From Pseudomonadota bacterium (GTDB lineage Bacteria; Myxococcota_A; UBA9160; PR03), in the NCBI GenBank assembly GCA_003576805.1, contig QEVM01000017.1, positions 1-43,426 on the forward strand: a stretch of 43,426 bases of DNA. Direction: 5' to 3'. The notes under the pieces are model-generated. The model was not told where the DNA came from and ran no database searches. It saw only the letters and a program-made list of their open reading frames with translations. Numbering within the stretch: the stretch's first letter is position 1; each line of letters opens with the position of its first letter. Of the stretch, positions 29,205-37,842 are shown one piece after another. A program made the position numbers and the translations under genes.

Positions 29205-32200
29205 TTACATCGCGCGGCGATAGCGACCGCCGACCTCGAACAGCGCGTCGCTGATCTGTCCCAGACTGGCCACTTCGACCGTGCGCATCAGCTCGTCGAA
29301 GAGGTTCTCGCCCGCGACCGCCGCGCGCCGCAGCCGCGCGAGCGCGGCGGGCGCGGCGTCGGCGTGACGCGCGTGGAACGCGTGCAGCGCGCCGAGCTGC
29401 GCGCGCTTCTCGTCTTCGCTCGAGCGCACGAGGCCGGCAGGACGCGCGCGCTCGTCGCCCGCGCTCTCGCCTTCCGGGCGCAGGAACATGTTCACGCCGA
29501 CGATCGGCAGCGCGCCCGAATGCTTGCGCTCCTCGTAGCGCAGGCTCTCGTCCTGGATCTTGCCGCGCTGGTAGAGCGTCTCCATCGCGCCGAGCACGCC
29601 GCCGCGCTCCGCGATGCGCTCGAACTCCTGCAGCACCGCTTCCTCGACGAGGTCGGTGAGACGCTCGATCAGATACGAGCCCTGGAGCGGGTTCTCGTTG
29701 CGCGTCAGGCCCAGCTCGCGGTTCACGATCAGCTGGATCGCGACCGCGCGCCGCACCGACTCCTCGGTCGGCGTCGTGACCGCCTCGTCGTACGCGTTGG
29801 TGTGGAGGCTGTTGCAGTGGTCTTCGATGGCGGTCAGCGCCTGCAGCGTGGTGCGCACGTCGTTGAACGCCATCTCTTGCGCGTGCAGCGAGCGGCCCGA
29901 CGTCTGCACGTGGTACTTGAGCTTCTGGCTGCGCTCCGACGCGCCGTAGCGGTCGCGCATCGCGACCGCCCAGATGCGCCGCGCGACGCGCCCGATCACC
30001 GAGTACTCGGCGTCGAGCCCGTTGCTGAAGAAGAACGAGAAGCTCGGCGCGAAGGCGTCGATCTCCATGCCGCGCGCACGATACGCCTCGACGTAGGTGA
30101 AGCCGTTCGCGAGCGTGAAGGCGAGCTGCGTGATCGGGTTCGCTCCGGCCTCGGCGATGTGGTAGCCGGAGATCGAGACCGAGTAGAAGTTGCGCACCTC
30201 GTGCTCGACGAACCACTGCTGCACGTCTCCCATCGCGCGCAGCGCGAACTCCGTCGAGAAGATGCAGGTGTTCTGCGCCTGATCCTCCTTCAGGATGTCC
30301 GCCTGCACGGTGCCGCGGACGCGCCGCAGCACGTCGGCGCGGATGCGCTCGTAGATCTCGGGCGCGACGGCCTCGCGTCCGCTGACGCCGAGCAGCCCGA
30401 GGCCGAGGCCGTCGTGGCCGGGCGGCAGCGCGCCGCCGTACTCCGGCAGGCCGCGCGGGGCGTGGCGCGCGCGCACGGCGTCGAGCGCGCCCGTCTCGCG
30501 CAGGTGCCGTTCCACCTGCTGGTCGACCGCCGCGTGCAGGAAGAACGCGAGGAGCACGGGCGCCGGGCCGTTGATCGTCATCGACACCGACGTGCGCGGA
30601 TCGCACAGGTCGAAGCCCGAGTAGAGCTTCTTCGCGTCGTCGACGGTGCAGACCGAGACGCCCGAGTTGCCGACCTTGCCCCAGACGTCGGGGCGCTCGT
30701 GCGGATCGCGCCCGTAGAGCGTCACGCTGTCGAAGGCCGTCGAGAGGCGCGCCGTGCCCTGCCCCGCCGCCAGCAGGTGGAAGCGCCGGTTGGTGCGCTC
30801 GGGCGTTCCCTCGCCCGCGAACATGCGCGTCGGCTCCTCGTCCTCGCGCTTGAACGGGAACACGCCGCCGGTGAACGGGAACGCGCCCGGCGCGTTCTCG
30901 CGGCGCAGGAAGCGCAGCACTTCGCCCCACTCGTCCGCGCGCGGCAAGGCGACGCGCGGCACGCGCGATCCCGAGAGCGTCTCGACGTAGTTCTCGACCG
31001 GGATCTCGCGCTCGCGCACCGCGTACGACTGCGCGTCCGCCTCGTAGCGCGCGCGCAGCGTGGGCCATGCGGCGAGCGCCGCCCGCGTCTCGGGATCGAG
31101 CGCCGCGAGCGCGTCGCCATAGCGGGCGCGCAGCGCGACGATCTCCGGCGGCGCCGCGCCCGGCGCGAGCTGCGTCTCCGCGTACGGGGCGAGCCCGTCC
31201 GGCGGCGCGTCGCCGAGCGCCCGCAGCGCGCGCGCGATCGCCCACGCGTCGGAGGCGCGTTCGCTCTCCGCGTCGGAGCGGGCGCGGTACGCGCGCACGC
31301 TCTCGGCGATGTCGGCGAGGTAGCGGCGGCGCGCGGGCGGGACGAGCGCGGGGGCCGTGGGGACCGCCTCCAGCTCGGTCGCGGGCGCGGCGAAGGCGGG
31401 ACCCAAGCGCTCGGCGAGCCGCGCCGCGAGCGCCCGGTAGAAGCGCTCGGTGCCGGCGTCGCCGAAGCGGCTCGCAATCGTCGCGTACACCGGAACGGCG
31501 TCGTCGGGGAGCTCGAAGGCGGTCCGGTTGCGGCGCCACTGCTTGCGCACGTCGCGCAGCGCGTCGGCCGCGCCGTGACGGTCGGACTTGTTCAGCACGA
31601 CCAGGTCCGCGAGGTCCAGCATGTCGATCTTCTCGAGCTGCGACGGCGCGCCGTACTCCGGGGTCATCACGTACACCGAGAGATCCGCGAGCTCCGTGAT
31701 CTCCGAGTCGCTCTGGCCGATGCCGGCCGTCTCGACGAGCACCAGGTCGAAGCCGGCCGCCTGGAGCACGCCGACGGCGTCGCGCACCGCCTGCGAGAGC
31801 GCGTGGTGCGCGCGGCGCGTCGCGAGCGAGCGCACGTAGATGCCGGGCGCGCCGATCGCGTTCATGCGGATGCGGTCGCCGAGCAGCGCGCCGCCCGTGC
31901 GGCGGCGCGTCGGGTCGACGAGCAGGCAGCCGATCGAGAGCGCCGGGTGGTCGCGCCGCAGCCTACGGACGACCTCGTCGACGACGCTCGACTTGCCCGC
32001 GCCGCCCGTGCCCGTGAAGCCGACGACCGGCGCGGGCGCGCCGGAGCGCCGCGTGGCGAGCGCCTCGCGCACGCGCGCGACCGCGGCGCCGTCGTCGCCG
32101 CCGTGCTCCTCGAGCCAGCTCACGAGGCGCGCCACCGCGGCGGGCTCGCCCGGCGCGCAGCGCAGCAGCTCGGCGTCCACGTCGGGCGCAGGCCGCGCGG

Positions 32201-32642
32201 CCGACTCGCCCAGGATCGTGCGGATCATGCCGTCGAGGCCCAGGCGCCGGCCGTCCTCGGGGCTGAAGATCCGCGCGACGCCGAGCGCGTGCAGCGCCTC
32301 GATCTCCTCGGGCACGATCACGCCGCCGCCGCCGCCGTACACGCGCACGTGTCCAGCGCCGCAAGCGCGCAGGCGCTCCACCAGGTAGGCGAAGAACTCC
32401 ATGTGCCCGCCCTGGTAGGACGACACGCAGACGGCGTGCGCGTCCTCCTGCACGGCGGCGTCCACGATCTCGTCGACGCCGCGGTCGTGGCCGAGGTGGA
32501 TCACCTCGGCGCCGTGCGCCTGGAGGATGCGGCGCATGATGTTGATCGACGCGTCGTGGCCGTCGAAGAGCGACGCCGCCGTGACGACGCGGACCGTCGC
32601 GCCGCGCGGTGCGGGCGATGCGAGGCGCAGAGCGGACGTCAC
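29205..32642 (-). CDS. icmF: Fused isobutyryl-CoA mutase IcmF
   Basis: A single 1145-residue chain that interconverts isobutyryl-CoA and n-butyryl-CoA using B12. Order: B12-binding domain (20-150, DGHD with His29), a MeaB-like GTPase domain (Walker A GTGGAGKSS 211-219, ETAGIGQ 304-310, NKSD 351-354), a linker, and the mutase barrel (about 560-1145). Phe609 in RMFAGEG and Gln791 in AQNTCIFS stand where methylmalonyl-CoA mutases have Tyr and Arg, the pair that marks IcmF. It may also act on pivalyl- or isovaleryl-CoA. The start is GTG at 32640-32642, overlapping the MerR gene's stop by 4 bases. Confidence 0.95.
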   Translation of the reverse strand: MTSALRLASPAPRGATVRVVTAASLFDGHDASINIMRRILQAHGAEVIHLGHDRGVDEIVDAAVQEDAHAVCVSSYQGGHMEFFAYLVERLRACGAGHVRVYGGGGGVIVPEEIEALHALGVARIFSPEDGRRLGLDGMIRTILGESAARPAPDVDAELLRCAPGEPAAVARLVSWLEEHGGDDGAAVARVREALATRRSGAPAPVVGFTGTGGAGKSSVVDEVVRRLRRDHPALSIGCLLVDPTRRRTGGALLGDRIRMNAIGAPGIYVRSLATRRAHHALSQAVRDAVGVLQAAGFDLVLVETAGIGQSDSEITELADLSVYVMTPEYGAPSQLEKIDMLDLADLVVLNKSDRHGAADALRDVRKQWRRNRTAFELPDDAVPVYATIASRFGDAGTERFYRALAARLAERLGPAFAAPATELEAVPTAPALVPPARRRYLADIAESVRAYRARSDAESERASDAWAIARALRALGDAPPDGLAPYAETQLAPGAAPPEIVALRARYGDALAALDPETRAALAAWPTLRARYEADAQSYAVREREIPVENYVETLSGSRVPRVALPRADEWGEVLRFLRRENAPGAFPFTGGVFPFKREDEEPTRMFAGEGTPERTNRRFHLLAAGQGTARLSTAFDSVTLYGRDPHERPDVWGKVGNSGVSVCTVDDAKKLYSGFDLCDPRTSVSMTINGPAPVLLAFFLHAAVDQQVERHLRETGALDAVRARHAPRGLPEYGGALPPGHDGLGLGLLGVSGREAVAPEIYERIRADVLRRVRGTVQADILKEDQAQNTCIFSTEFALRAMGDVQQWFVEHEVRNFYSVSISGYHIAEAGANPITQLAFTLANGFTYVEAYRARGMEIDAFAPSFSFFFSNGLDAEYSVIGRVARRIWAVAMRDRYGASERSQKLKYHVQTSGRSLHAQEMAFNDVRTTLQALTAIEDHCNSLHTNAYDEAVTTPTEESVRRAVAIQLIVNRELGLTRNENPLQGSYLIERLTDLVEEAVLQEFERIAERGGVLGAMETLYQRGKIQDESLRYEERKHSGALPIVGVNMFLRPEGESAGDERARPAGLVRSSEDEKRAQLGALHAFHARHADAAPAALARLRRAAVAGENLFDELMRTVEVASLGQISDALFEVGGRYRRAM

Positions 32643-33091
32643 GAGCCGGTCTCCTCCTGGGTGCGCAGCGCGCCGGCGCGGCTGGCGACGCGCGCCCGGT
32701 ACTTCTCGATCTGGTCGCGCAGGGCGGTCAGCTCGGCGATGCGGCCGTCGAGGTCGGCGAGCCGCTGCCCGAGGAGCTGGTCGAGACGCTCGAGCAGGTC
32801 GGCGGTCGAGCCGGCGAGCGCGTGCACGTCGTTGAGCTCGCGGATCTCGGCGAGCGGCAGCCCGAGCAGTTGGAGCCGCTGGATGAAGCGGAGCCGCTCG
32901 ACCTCGTCGGGGCCGTACACGCGCCGCCCGCCGGCGCGGCGCCGGACGCCGGGCAGCAGTCCCAGCTCCTCGTAGTAGCGGACAGTGCGCGCCGAGAGGC
33001 CGGTCTCGGCGCAGACGTCGGAGATGGCGAGCTGGGCCGCGCCGCCTGCGCGGGGAGCTCGGGGGTCGGGGGGCTCGCTTTGCCAGCTCAC
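32639..33091 (-). CDS. MerR-family regulator of the acyl-CoA block
   Basis: A 150-residue MerR-type regulator. The N-terminal winged helix (about 21-90: LAISDVCAETGLSARTVRYYEELGLLPGVRR, then RRVYGPDEVERLRFIQRLQLLGLPLAEIREL) is followed by a long coiled-coil dimerisation helix and no obvious effector domain. It is coupled to icmF by a GTGA overlap, suggesting control of icmF and neighbours. The presumed GTG start (33089-33091) has no ribosome-binding site; instead the imperfect palindrome GTCAACTGAC (33092-33101) directly precedes it, which fits autoregulation or a later start. No other regulator lies in the acyl-CoA block. Confidence 0.85.
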   Translation of the reverse strand: MSWQSEPPDPRAPRAGGAAQLAISDVCAETGLSARTVRYYEELGLLPGVRRRAGGRRVYGPDEVERLRFIQRLQLLGLPLAEIRELNDVHALAGSTADLLERLDQLLGQRLADLDGRIAELTALRDQIEKYRARVASRAGALRTQEETGS

Positions 33092-33101
33092 GTCAACTGA
33101 C
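33092..33101. promoter_or_regulatory. Near-palindrome GTCAACTGAC before the MerR gene
   Basis: One base short of the perfect palindrome found before the thiolase gene (37816-37825). It is immediately adjacent to the MerR GTG codon. It may be an operator for the MerR protein. Confidence 0.4.
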
Positions 33102-33152
33102 TAGCGGACCCGCCCCCTCCGCCGCCAGCGGCTCGGAGTCCGCCTTGCGGAG

Positions 33153-34685
33153 CTACATCGGCGTGACGCTTCTCCGCTTCGGCGGCTCGGGATCGTGCGG
33201 CCGCTCGGCGATCGCGCGGAAGCGCGCGACCAGCTCGTCGCGCAGCCGCTCGGGCGGCACGATCGCGTCGATCACGAGCTCGCTCGCGAGCCGCTCGATG
33301 TCGATGTCCTCGCGGTACTCGGCGCGCAGCTTCTCGGTCTCGGCCTTGCGCTGGTCCTCGGGCATCGCCTGCAGCTTGTTGTAGTAGACCGCGTTCACCG
33401 CGGCCTCGGGCCCCATCACGGCGATCATCGCGGTCGGCAGCACGAGGCACGCGTCGGGTGCGAAGCCGGGCCCGCACATCGCGTAGAGGCCCGCGCCGTA
33501 GGCCTTGCGCACGACCACCGAGACGCGCGGCACCTTCGCCTCCGACACCGCCTGGACCATCTTGGCGCCGGCGCGGATGATGCCCTGGCGCTCGACCTGC
33601 TTGCCGATCATGAAGCCGGGCACGTCGGCCAGGTAGAGCAGCGGGATCCCGTACGCGTCGCACAGGCCGATGAAGCGCGCGGCCTTGTCGGCAGAGTCCA
33701 CGAACAGCACGCCGCCCTTCACCTTCGACTGGTTCGCGACGATCCCGACCGGCCGCCCTTCGATGCGCGCGAGGCCCGTCAGCAGCTCGCCGGCCCACAG
33801 CTTCTTCAGCTCGAACCACGAGCCCTCGTCCACCAGCCGGTCGATCACCTCGCGCATGTCGAAGGGCTTGTTCTCGTCGCGCGGGATCACCGACTCGAGC
33901 TCGGCCGGGTGCTTGGCCGGCGCGCGCGCCGCGACCGCCGGCAGCGGCGCGCCCGCGCGCACCGGGAAGTAGCCGAGGTAGTCGCGTGCGGCCGCGATCG
34001 CCTCCTCCTCGCTCGCCGCGAGCAGATCGCCGAGACCCGACACCGCACAGTGCATGCGCGCGCCGCCCATCTCCTCGAGCGTCGTCTTCTGGCCGATCAC
34101 CATCTCCGCCATGCGCGGCGAGCCGAGATACATGCTGGCGTTGCCCTCGACCATGAACAGCGCGTCGCAGAAGGCCGGGATGTACGCGCCGCCGGCGGCC
34201 GAGGGGCCGAACAGCAGGCAGAGCTGCGGGACCCAGCCGGAGAGACGGCACTGGTTCATGAAGATGCGCCCCGCGCCGCGCCGGCCCGGGAACATCTGGA
34301 TCTGGTCGGTGATGCGCGCGCCCGCCGAGTCCACGAGGTAGACGAGCGGCGCCTGCATCCGCTCCGCCGTCTCCTGGATGCGGAGGATCTTCTCGACCGT
34401 GCGCCAGCCCCACGAGCCCGCCTTCACGGTCGAGTCGTTCGCCATGACGCACACCGGGCGGCCGCCGACCGTGCCGCTGCCGGTCACGACGCCGTCCGCG
34501 GGGAGATCGCCGGCGAGGCTGTTGGCGAAGGCCGCGTCTTCGACGAACGAGCCCTCGTCGAGCAGCAGGCGGAGACGGTCGCGGCAGAAGAGCTTCTTCT
34601 CCTCGCGCGCCTTCGCGTGGTACTTCGCCTCGCCGCCGGCCTCGATCCGCGCGAGCTTGCCGCGGACGTCGTCCCCTGTCTTCAC
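33153..34685 (-). CDS. Acyl-CoA carboxylase carboxyltransferase (methylcrotonyl-CoA/YngE type)
   Basis: Beta subunit of a biotin-dependent acyl-CoA carboxylase, 510 residues, moving CO2 from carboxybiotin to an acyl-CoA. Both crotonase-fold halves are present: VCVMANDSTVKAGSWGWRTVEK, DSAGARITDQ and FGPSAAGGAYIPAF in the first, ADVPGFMIGKQVER, GAKMV and RKAYGAGLYAM in the second. NDSTVKAG resembles the MCC-beta/YngE group more than propionyl-CoA carboxylase. Coupling to HMG-CoA lyase (4-base GTGA overlap; start GTG 34683-34685) supports leucine degradation. No biotin carboxylase or biotin carrier gene lies in the window, so the partner must be elsewhere. Exact substrate is not certain. Confidence 0.9.
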   Translation of the reverse strand: MKTGDDVRGKLARIEAGGEAKYHAKAREEKKLFCRDRLRLLLDEGSFVEDAAFANSLAGDLPADGVVTGSGTVGGRPVCVMANDSTVKAGSWGWRTVEKILRIQETAERMQAPLVYLVDSAGARITDQIQMFPGRRGAGRIFMNQCRLSGWVPQLCLLFGPSAAGGAYIPAFCDALFMVEGNASMYLGSPRMAEMVIGQKTTLEEMGGARMHCAVSGLGDLLAASEEEAIAAARDYLGYFPVRAGAPLPAVAARAPAKHPAELESVIPRDENKPFDMREVIDRLVDEGSWFELKKLWAGELLTGLARIEGRPVGIVANQSKVKGGVLFVDSADKAARFIGLCDAYGIPLLYLADVPGFMIGKQVERQGIIRAGAKMVQAVSEAKVPRVSVVVRKAYGAGLYAMCGPGFAPDACLVLPTAMIAVMGPEAAVNAVYYNKLQAMPEDQRKAETEKLRAEYREDIDIERLASELVIDAIVPPERLRDELVARFRAIAERPHDPEPPKRRSVTPM

Positions 34686-35593
34686 GCCTGTCCCTCCGCG
34701 CGGCGCTCGCGCATGCCGAGCTTCGCCCGATACACGCGACCCGGCAGCGTACGGCGGAGCACGTCGCGCTCGAGCCACGCCGTGGTGTCGACGAGCGCGT
34801 CGAGATCGACGCCGGTCGCGACGCCGGCGCGCTCGAAGAGATCCACGACGTCCTCGGTCGCGACGTTGCCCGACGCGCCGGGCGCGTACGGGCAGCCGCC
34901 GAGCCCGCCGAGCGACGCGTCGAAGACGCGCACGCCCTCGTCGTAGCCGGCCTGCACGTTGGCGAGCGCGCGGCCCCAGGTGTCGTGCATGTGCAGCGCG
35001 ATGCGGTCGAGCGCGATCGCGCCCGCCACGGCGCGCACCAGCTCGCGCACCTGGCGCGGGTGCCCGACGCCGATCGTGTCGCCGAGCGAGATCTCGTCCG
35101 CGCCGAGCGCGTCGAGCCGCCGCACCACGTCGACGACCGCGGCCACCGGCACGTCGCCCTCGTACGGACAGCCGCACACGGTGGAGACGTAGGCGCGCAG
35201 CGGGACGCCGTCGGCGCGCGCCCGCTCCGCGAGCGGCCGGAAGCGCTCCAGATGGTCGGCGATCCCGCGGTTCACGTTCTTGCGATTGTGCGTCTCGCTC
35301 GCCGACACGAAGAACGCCGCGACCGGCAGGCGCGCCGCGCGGAAACGCTCGTAGCCGGCCTCGTTCGGCACGAGCGCGCTGTACGTGGCGGTCGGCGGAC
35401 GCGCGACGAGCGCGCAGAGCGCATCGGCGTCCGCGAGCTGCGGAATCCACTTGGGCGAGACGAACGACGTGATCTCGATGCGCGCGAGCCCCGCCGCGGC
35501 GAGGCGGCGGACCAGCTCCGCCTTCGCCTCGGTCGCGACGGTGTCGGGCTCGTTCTGGAGTCCGTCGCGCGGCCCGACCTCGTAGATGATCAC
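34682..35593 (-). CDS. Hydroxymethylglutaryl-CoA lyase
   Basis: Cleaves HMG-CoA to acetyl-CoA and acetoacetate, the last step of leucine breakdown; 303 residues, TIM-barrel HMGL-like family. GPRDGLQNE (catalytic Arg9, Asp10), ITSFVSPKWIPQLAD, metal-binding His201/His203 in HMHD and the flexible catalytic loop GGLGGCPYAPGASGN with Cys234 are all present. The start is GTG at 35591-35593, 37 bases after the upstream stop, with only a weak ribosome-binding site. It is coupled downstream to the carboxyltransferase. Confidence 0.94.
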   Translation of the reverse strand: MIIYEVGPRDGLQNEPDTVATEAKAELVRRLAAAGLARIEITSFVSPKWIPQLADADALCALVARPPTATYSALVPNEAGYERFRAARLPVAAFFVSASETHNRKNVNRGIADHLERFRPLAERARADGVPLRAYVSTVCGCPYEGDVPVAAVVDVVRRLDALGADEISLGDTIGVGHPRQVRELVRAVAGAIALDRIALHMHDTWGRALANVQAGYDEGVRVFDASLGGLGGCPYAPGASGNVATEDVVDLFERAGVATGVDLDALVDTTAWLERDVLRRTLPGRVYRAKLGMRERRAEGQA

Positions 35594-35630
35594 GTCGGGT
35601 CGCAGGGCTCGCTCCGGACTCGGACGATGC

Positions 35631-36491
35631 TCAGGCGTCGTAGTTGTAGAAGCCGCGGCCGGATTTGCGGCCGAGCCAGCCGGCCTCGACGCGCTTCTTG
35701 ATCTCGAGGCAGGGCGCGTAGCGCGGCTCGCCGTACTCGCGGTAGAGCGAGTCCAGGATCGCGAACACGACGTCGAGCCCGACCAGGTCGGCGAGCGCCA
35801 GCGGCCCGAGCGGGTGGTTGCACCCGAGCTTCATGCACTCGTCGATCGCCTCGGGCTTGGCGACGCCCTGCTGCAGCGCGAACGCCGCCTCGTTGATCAT
35901 CGGGAACAGCACGCGGTTCACGACGAAGCCGGGCGAGTCCATCACGTCGATCGGGACCTTGCCGAGGTTCTCGGCCAGGCCGCGCACGGCGGCGATCGTC
36001 GAGTCGCTGGTGCGCATGCCGCGCACCACCTCGACGAGCTTCATCATCGGCACCGGGTTGAAGAAGTGCAGGCCCACGAAGTGCGCCGGCTTCTTCAGGA
36101 ACGAGGCGAGCTTCGTGATCGACAAGCTCGACGTGTTGGTGGCGATGATCGCCTCGTCCGACACGATCTGGTCGATCTTCTGCAGCAGGTCGCGCTTGAG
36201 CTCGAGGTCCTCGGGCGCGCACTCGATGATGCGCTCGCAGCCCTTCAGCTCCTCGAGGGGGACGACGCCGCGGATGCGGTCGAGCGTCTCGGTCTTCTCC
36301 GCGTCGGTCATCTTCTGCTTGGCGACGATGCGGTCGAGCGACTTGGCGATCGCCTTCATGCCGCGGTCCACCGACTCCTGCCGGCGGTTCTGCAGCACGA
36401 CCTCGTAGCCCGCCTGCGCCGCGACCTGCGCGATGCCCTGGCCCATCGTGCCCGTGCCGATGATGCCGATCGTGTGCTTGTGCGCCGCCAT
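35631..36491 (-). CDS. 3-hydroxybutyryl-CoA dehydrogenase
   Basis: NAD(P)-dependent oxidation of 3-hydroxyacyl-CoA to 3-ketoacyl-CoA (or the reverse); 286 residues. Rossmann motif GTGTMG (12-17) lies at the N-terminus, TNTSSLSIT and catalytic His142 in LHFFNPVP follow, and the C-terminal helical domain contains SPGFVVNRVLFPMINEAAF and GRKSGRGFYNY. The ATG (36489-36491) shares one base with the thiolase stop (TGATG), so the two enzymes are made together and would act consecutively on C4 acyl-CoA. Confidence 0.94.
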   Translation of the reverse strand: MAAHKHTIGIIGTGTMGQGIAQVAAQAGYEVVLQNRRQESVDRGMKAIAKSLDRIVAKQKMTDAEKTETLDRIRGVVPLEELKGCERIIECAPEDLELKRDLLQKIDQIVSDEAIIATNTSSLSITKLASFLKKPAHFVGLHFFNPVPMMKLVEVVRGMRTSDSTIAAVRGLAENLGKVPIDVMDSPGFVVNRVLFPMINEAAFALQQGVAKPEAIDECMKLGCNHPLGPLALADLVGLDVVFAILDSLYREYGEPRYAPCLEIKKRVEAGWLGRKSGRGFYNYDA

Positions 36492-37672
36492 CAGACGAGC
36501 TCCACGCCGAGCGCGACCGCCTCGCCGCCGCCGATGCAGAGCGTCGCGATGCCCGTCTTCTTGCCGCGCTGTCGCAGCGCGTGGAGCAGCGTGACGAGGA
36601 TGCGCGCGCCCGAGCCGCCGATCGGGTGGCCGATCGACACCGCGCCGCCGTGCACGTTGACGCGGTCGTGCGGGATCGCGTGGTCCTTCATCGCCGCCAT
36701 CGTGACGCCGGAGAAGGCCTCGTTGATCTCGTAGAGGTCCCAGTCGAGCGGCTTGGTCTTCGTCTTCTCGTAGAGCTTCGCGAGCGCGTGGACCGGGGCG
36801 ATCGTGAACCACTTGGGCTCCACCGCCGCCGCCGAGTCCCCGACGATGCGGGCGAGCACGGTCCAGCCCTTCGCCTTGGCGTGATCCGCCGAGGTGACCA
36901 GCAGCGCGGCGGCGCCGTCGTTGATGGTCGAGGCGTTGGCGGCCGTCACCGTGCCGTCCTTCGAGAAGGCCGGGCGCAGGCCGCCCATCTTGTCGAGCTG
37001 CGCGCGCGTCGGCTCCTCGTCGGTGTCGACGAGCGTGTCGCCCTTCTTGGTCTTCACCGTGACCGGGATGATCTCTTCCTTGAAGCGGCCTTCCTTCTGG
37101 GCGGCCTGCGCGCGCTTGTAGGACTCGACGGCGAACGCGTCCTGGTCCTCGCGGCTGAAGCCGTACTTGGCGGCGACCGCGTCGCCGCAGTTGCCCATGT
37201 GCACGTTGTCGTAGGGGTCCCAGAGGCCGTCGTGGATCATCGTGTCGATGATCTGGCCGTTGCCCATGCGGTAGCCGCCGCGCGCCTGCGGCAGCACGTA
37301 CGGCGCGTTGGTCATCGACTCCATGCCGCCCGCCACGAGCACCTCGGCGTCGCCGACCAGGATCTCGCGGCGCGCGAACATCACGGACTGAAGGCCCGAG
37401 CCGCACACCTTGTTGATCGTGATGGCGCCGACGCTGACCGGCAGGCCCGCCTTGATCACGGCCTGGCGCGCGGGCGCCTGGCCGCTGCCGCCGGTGAGGA
37501 CGTTGCCGAGGATCACGCGCTCGACGTCCTCCGGCTTGGCGCCGGCCCGCTTCACCGCCTCGGCCACCACGACGCCGCCGAGGTCCGACGCCGAGAACGA
37601 CGACAGCGCGCCCTGGAACGACCCGACCGGGGTTCGCACGGCGCTGCAGATCACGACTTCCTTCTGACTCAT
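36491..37672 (-). CDS. Acetyl-CoA acetyltransferase (thiolase)
   Basis: Condenses two acetyl-CoA or cleaves acetoacetyl-CoA; 393 residues. The catalytic triad is clear: Cys90 in [10 protein letters not shown], His349 in [11 protein letters not shown] and Cys379 in TLCIGGGE. The last motif reads CIGGGEA rather than the usual CIGGGMG, a small deviation. ATG at 37670-37672 begins [19 protein letters not shown] and follows AGGAGA; the open frame further upstream is not coding. It is the first gene of the acyl-CoA block, 170 bases after era, with a GTCAATTGAC palindrome in that gap. Confidence 0.95.
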   Translation of the reverse strand: MSQKEVVICSAVRTPVGSFQGALSSFSASDLGGVVVAEAVKRAGAKPEDVERVILGNVLTGGSGQAPARQAVIKAGLPVSVGAITINKVCGSGLQSVMFARREILVGDAEVLVAGGMESMTNAPYVLPQARGGYRMGNGQIIDTMIHDGLWDPYDNVHMGNCGDAVAAKYGFSREDQDAFAVESYKRAQAAQKEGRFKEEIIPVTVKTKKGDTLVDTDEEPTRAQLDKMGGLRPAFSKDGTVTAANASTINDGAAALLVTSADHAKAKGWTVLARIVGDSAAAVEPKWFTIAPVHALAKLYEKTKTKPLDWDLYEINEAFSGVTMAAMKDHAIPHDRVNVHGGAVSIGHPIGGSGARILVTLLHALRQRGKKTGIATLCIGGGEAVALGVELV

Positions 37673-37815
37673 GGGATGCGAGTCTCCTGGAATGAATCCT
37701 GTTGGGATGGGTGGGATCGGGCGATGGGCGGCGTCGGCGCGCTGCTGCGAGAGCGACTTGCGAGAGGCGGCGCGCGCGGCCGGTCGCGGCACCGTACACG
37801 ATGGCCGACGCCGAA

Positions 37816-37825
37816 GTCAATTGAC
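37816..37825. promoter_or_regulatory. Perfect palindrome GTCAATTGAC upstream of the thiolase gene
   Basis: A 10-base perfect palindrome in the era-thiolase gap. On the minus strand it contains TTGAC, which could be a -35 element (TTGACT) with a weak -10 (TACGGT) 18 bases on, so a bound repressor would block transcription. A near-identical site precedes the MerR gene (33092-33101). Confidence 0.45.
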
Positions 37826-37842
37826 CACAAGGCGACCGCGAG

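Noticed and set aside
29364-32975. 1203-codon plus-strand frame opposite icmF
   Set aside because: Shadow frame without recognisable domains; IcmF on the other strand is full-length and intact.
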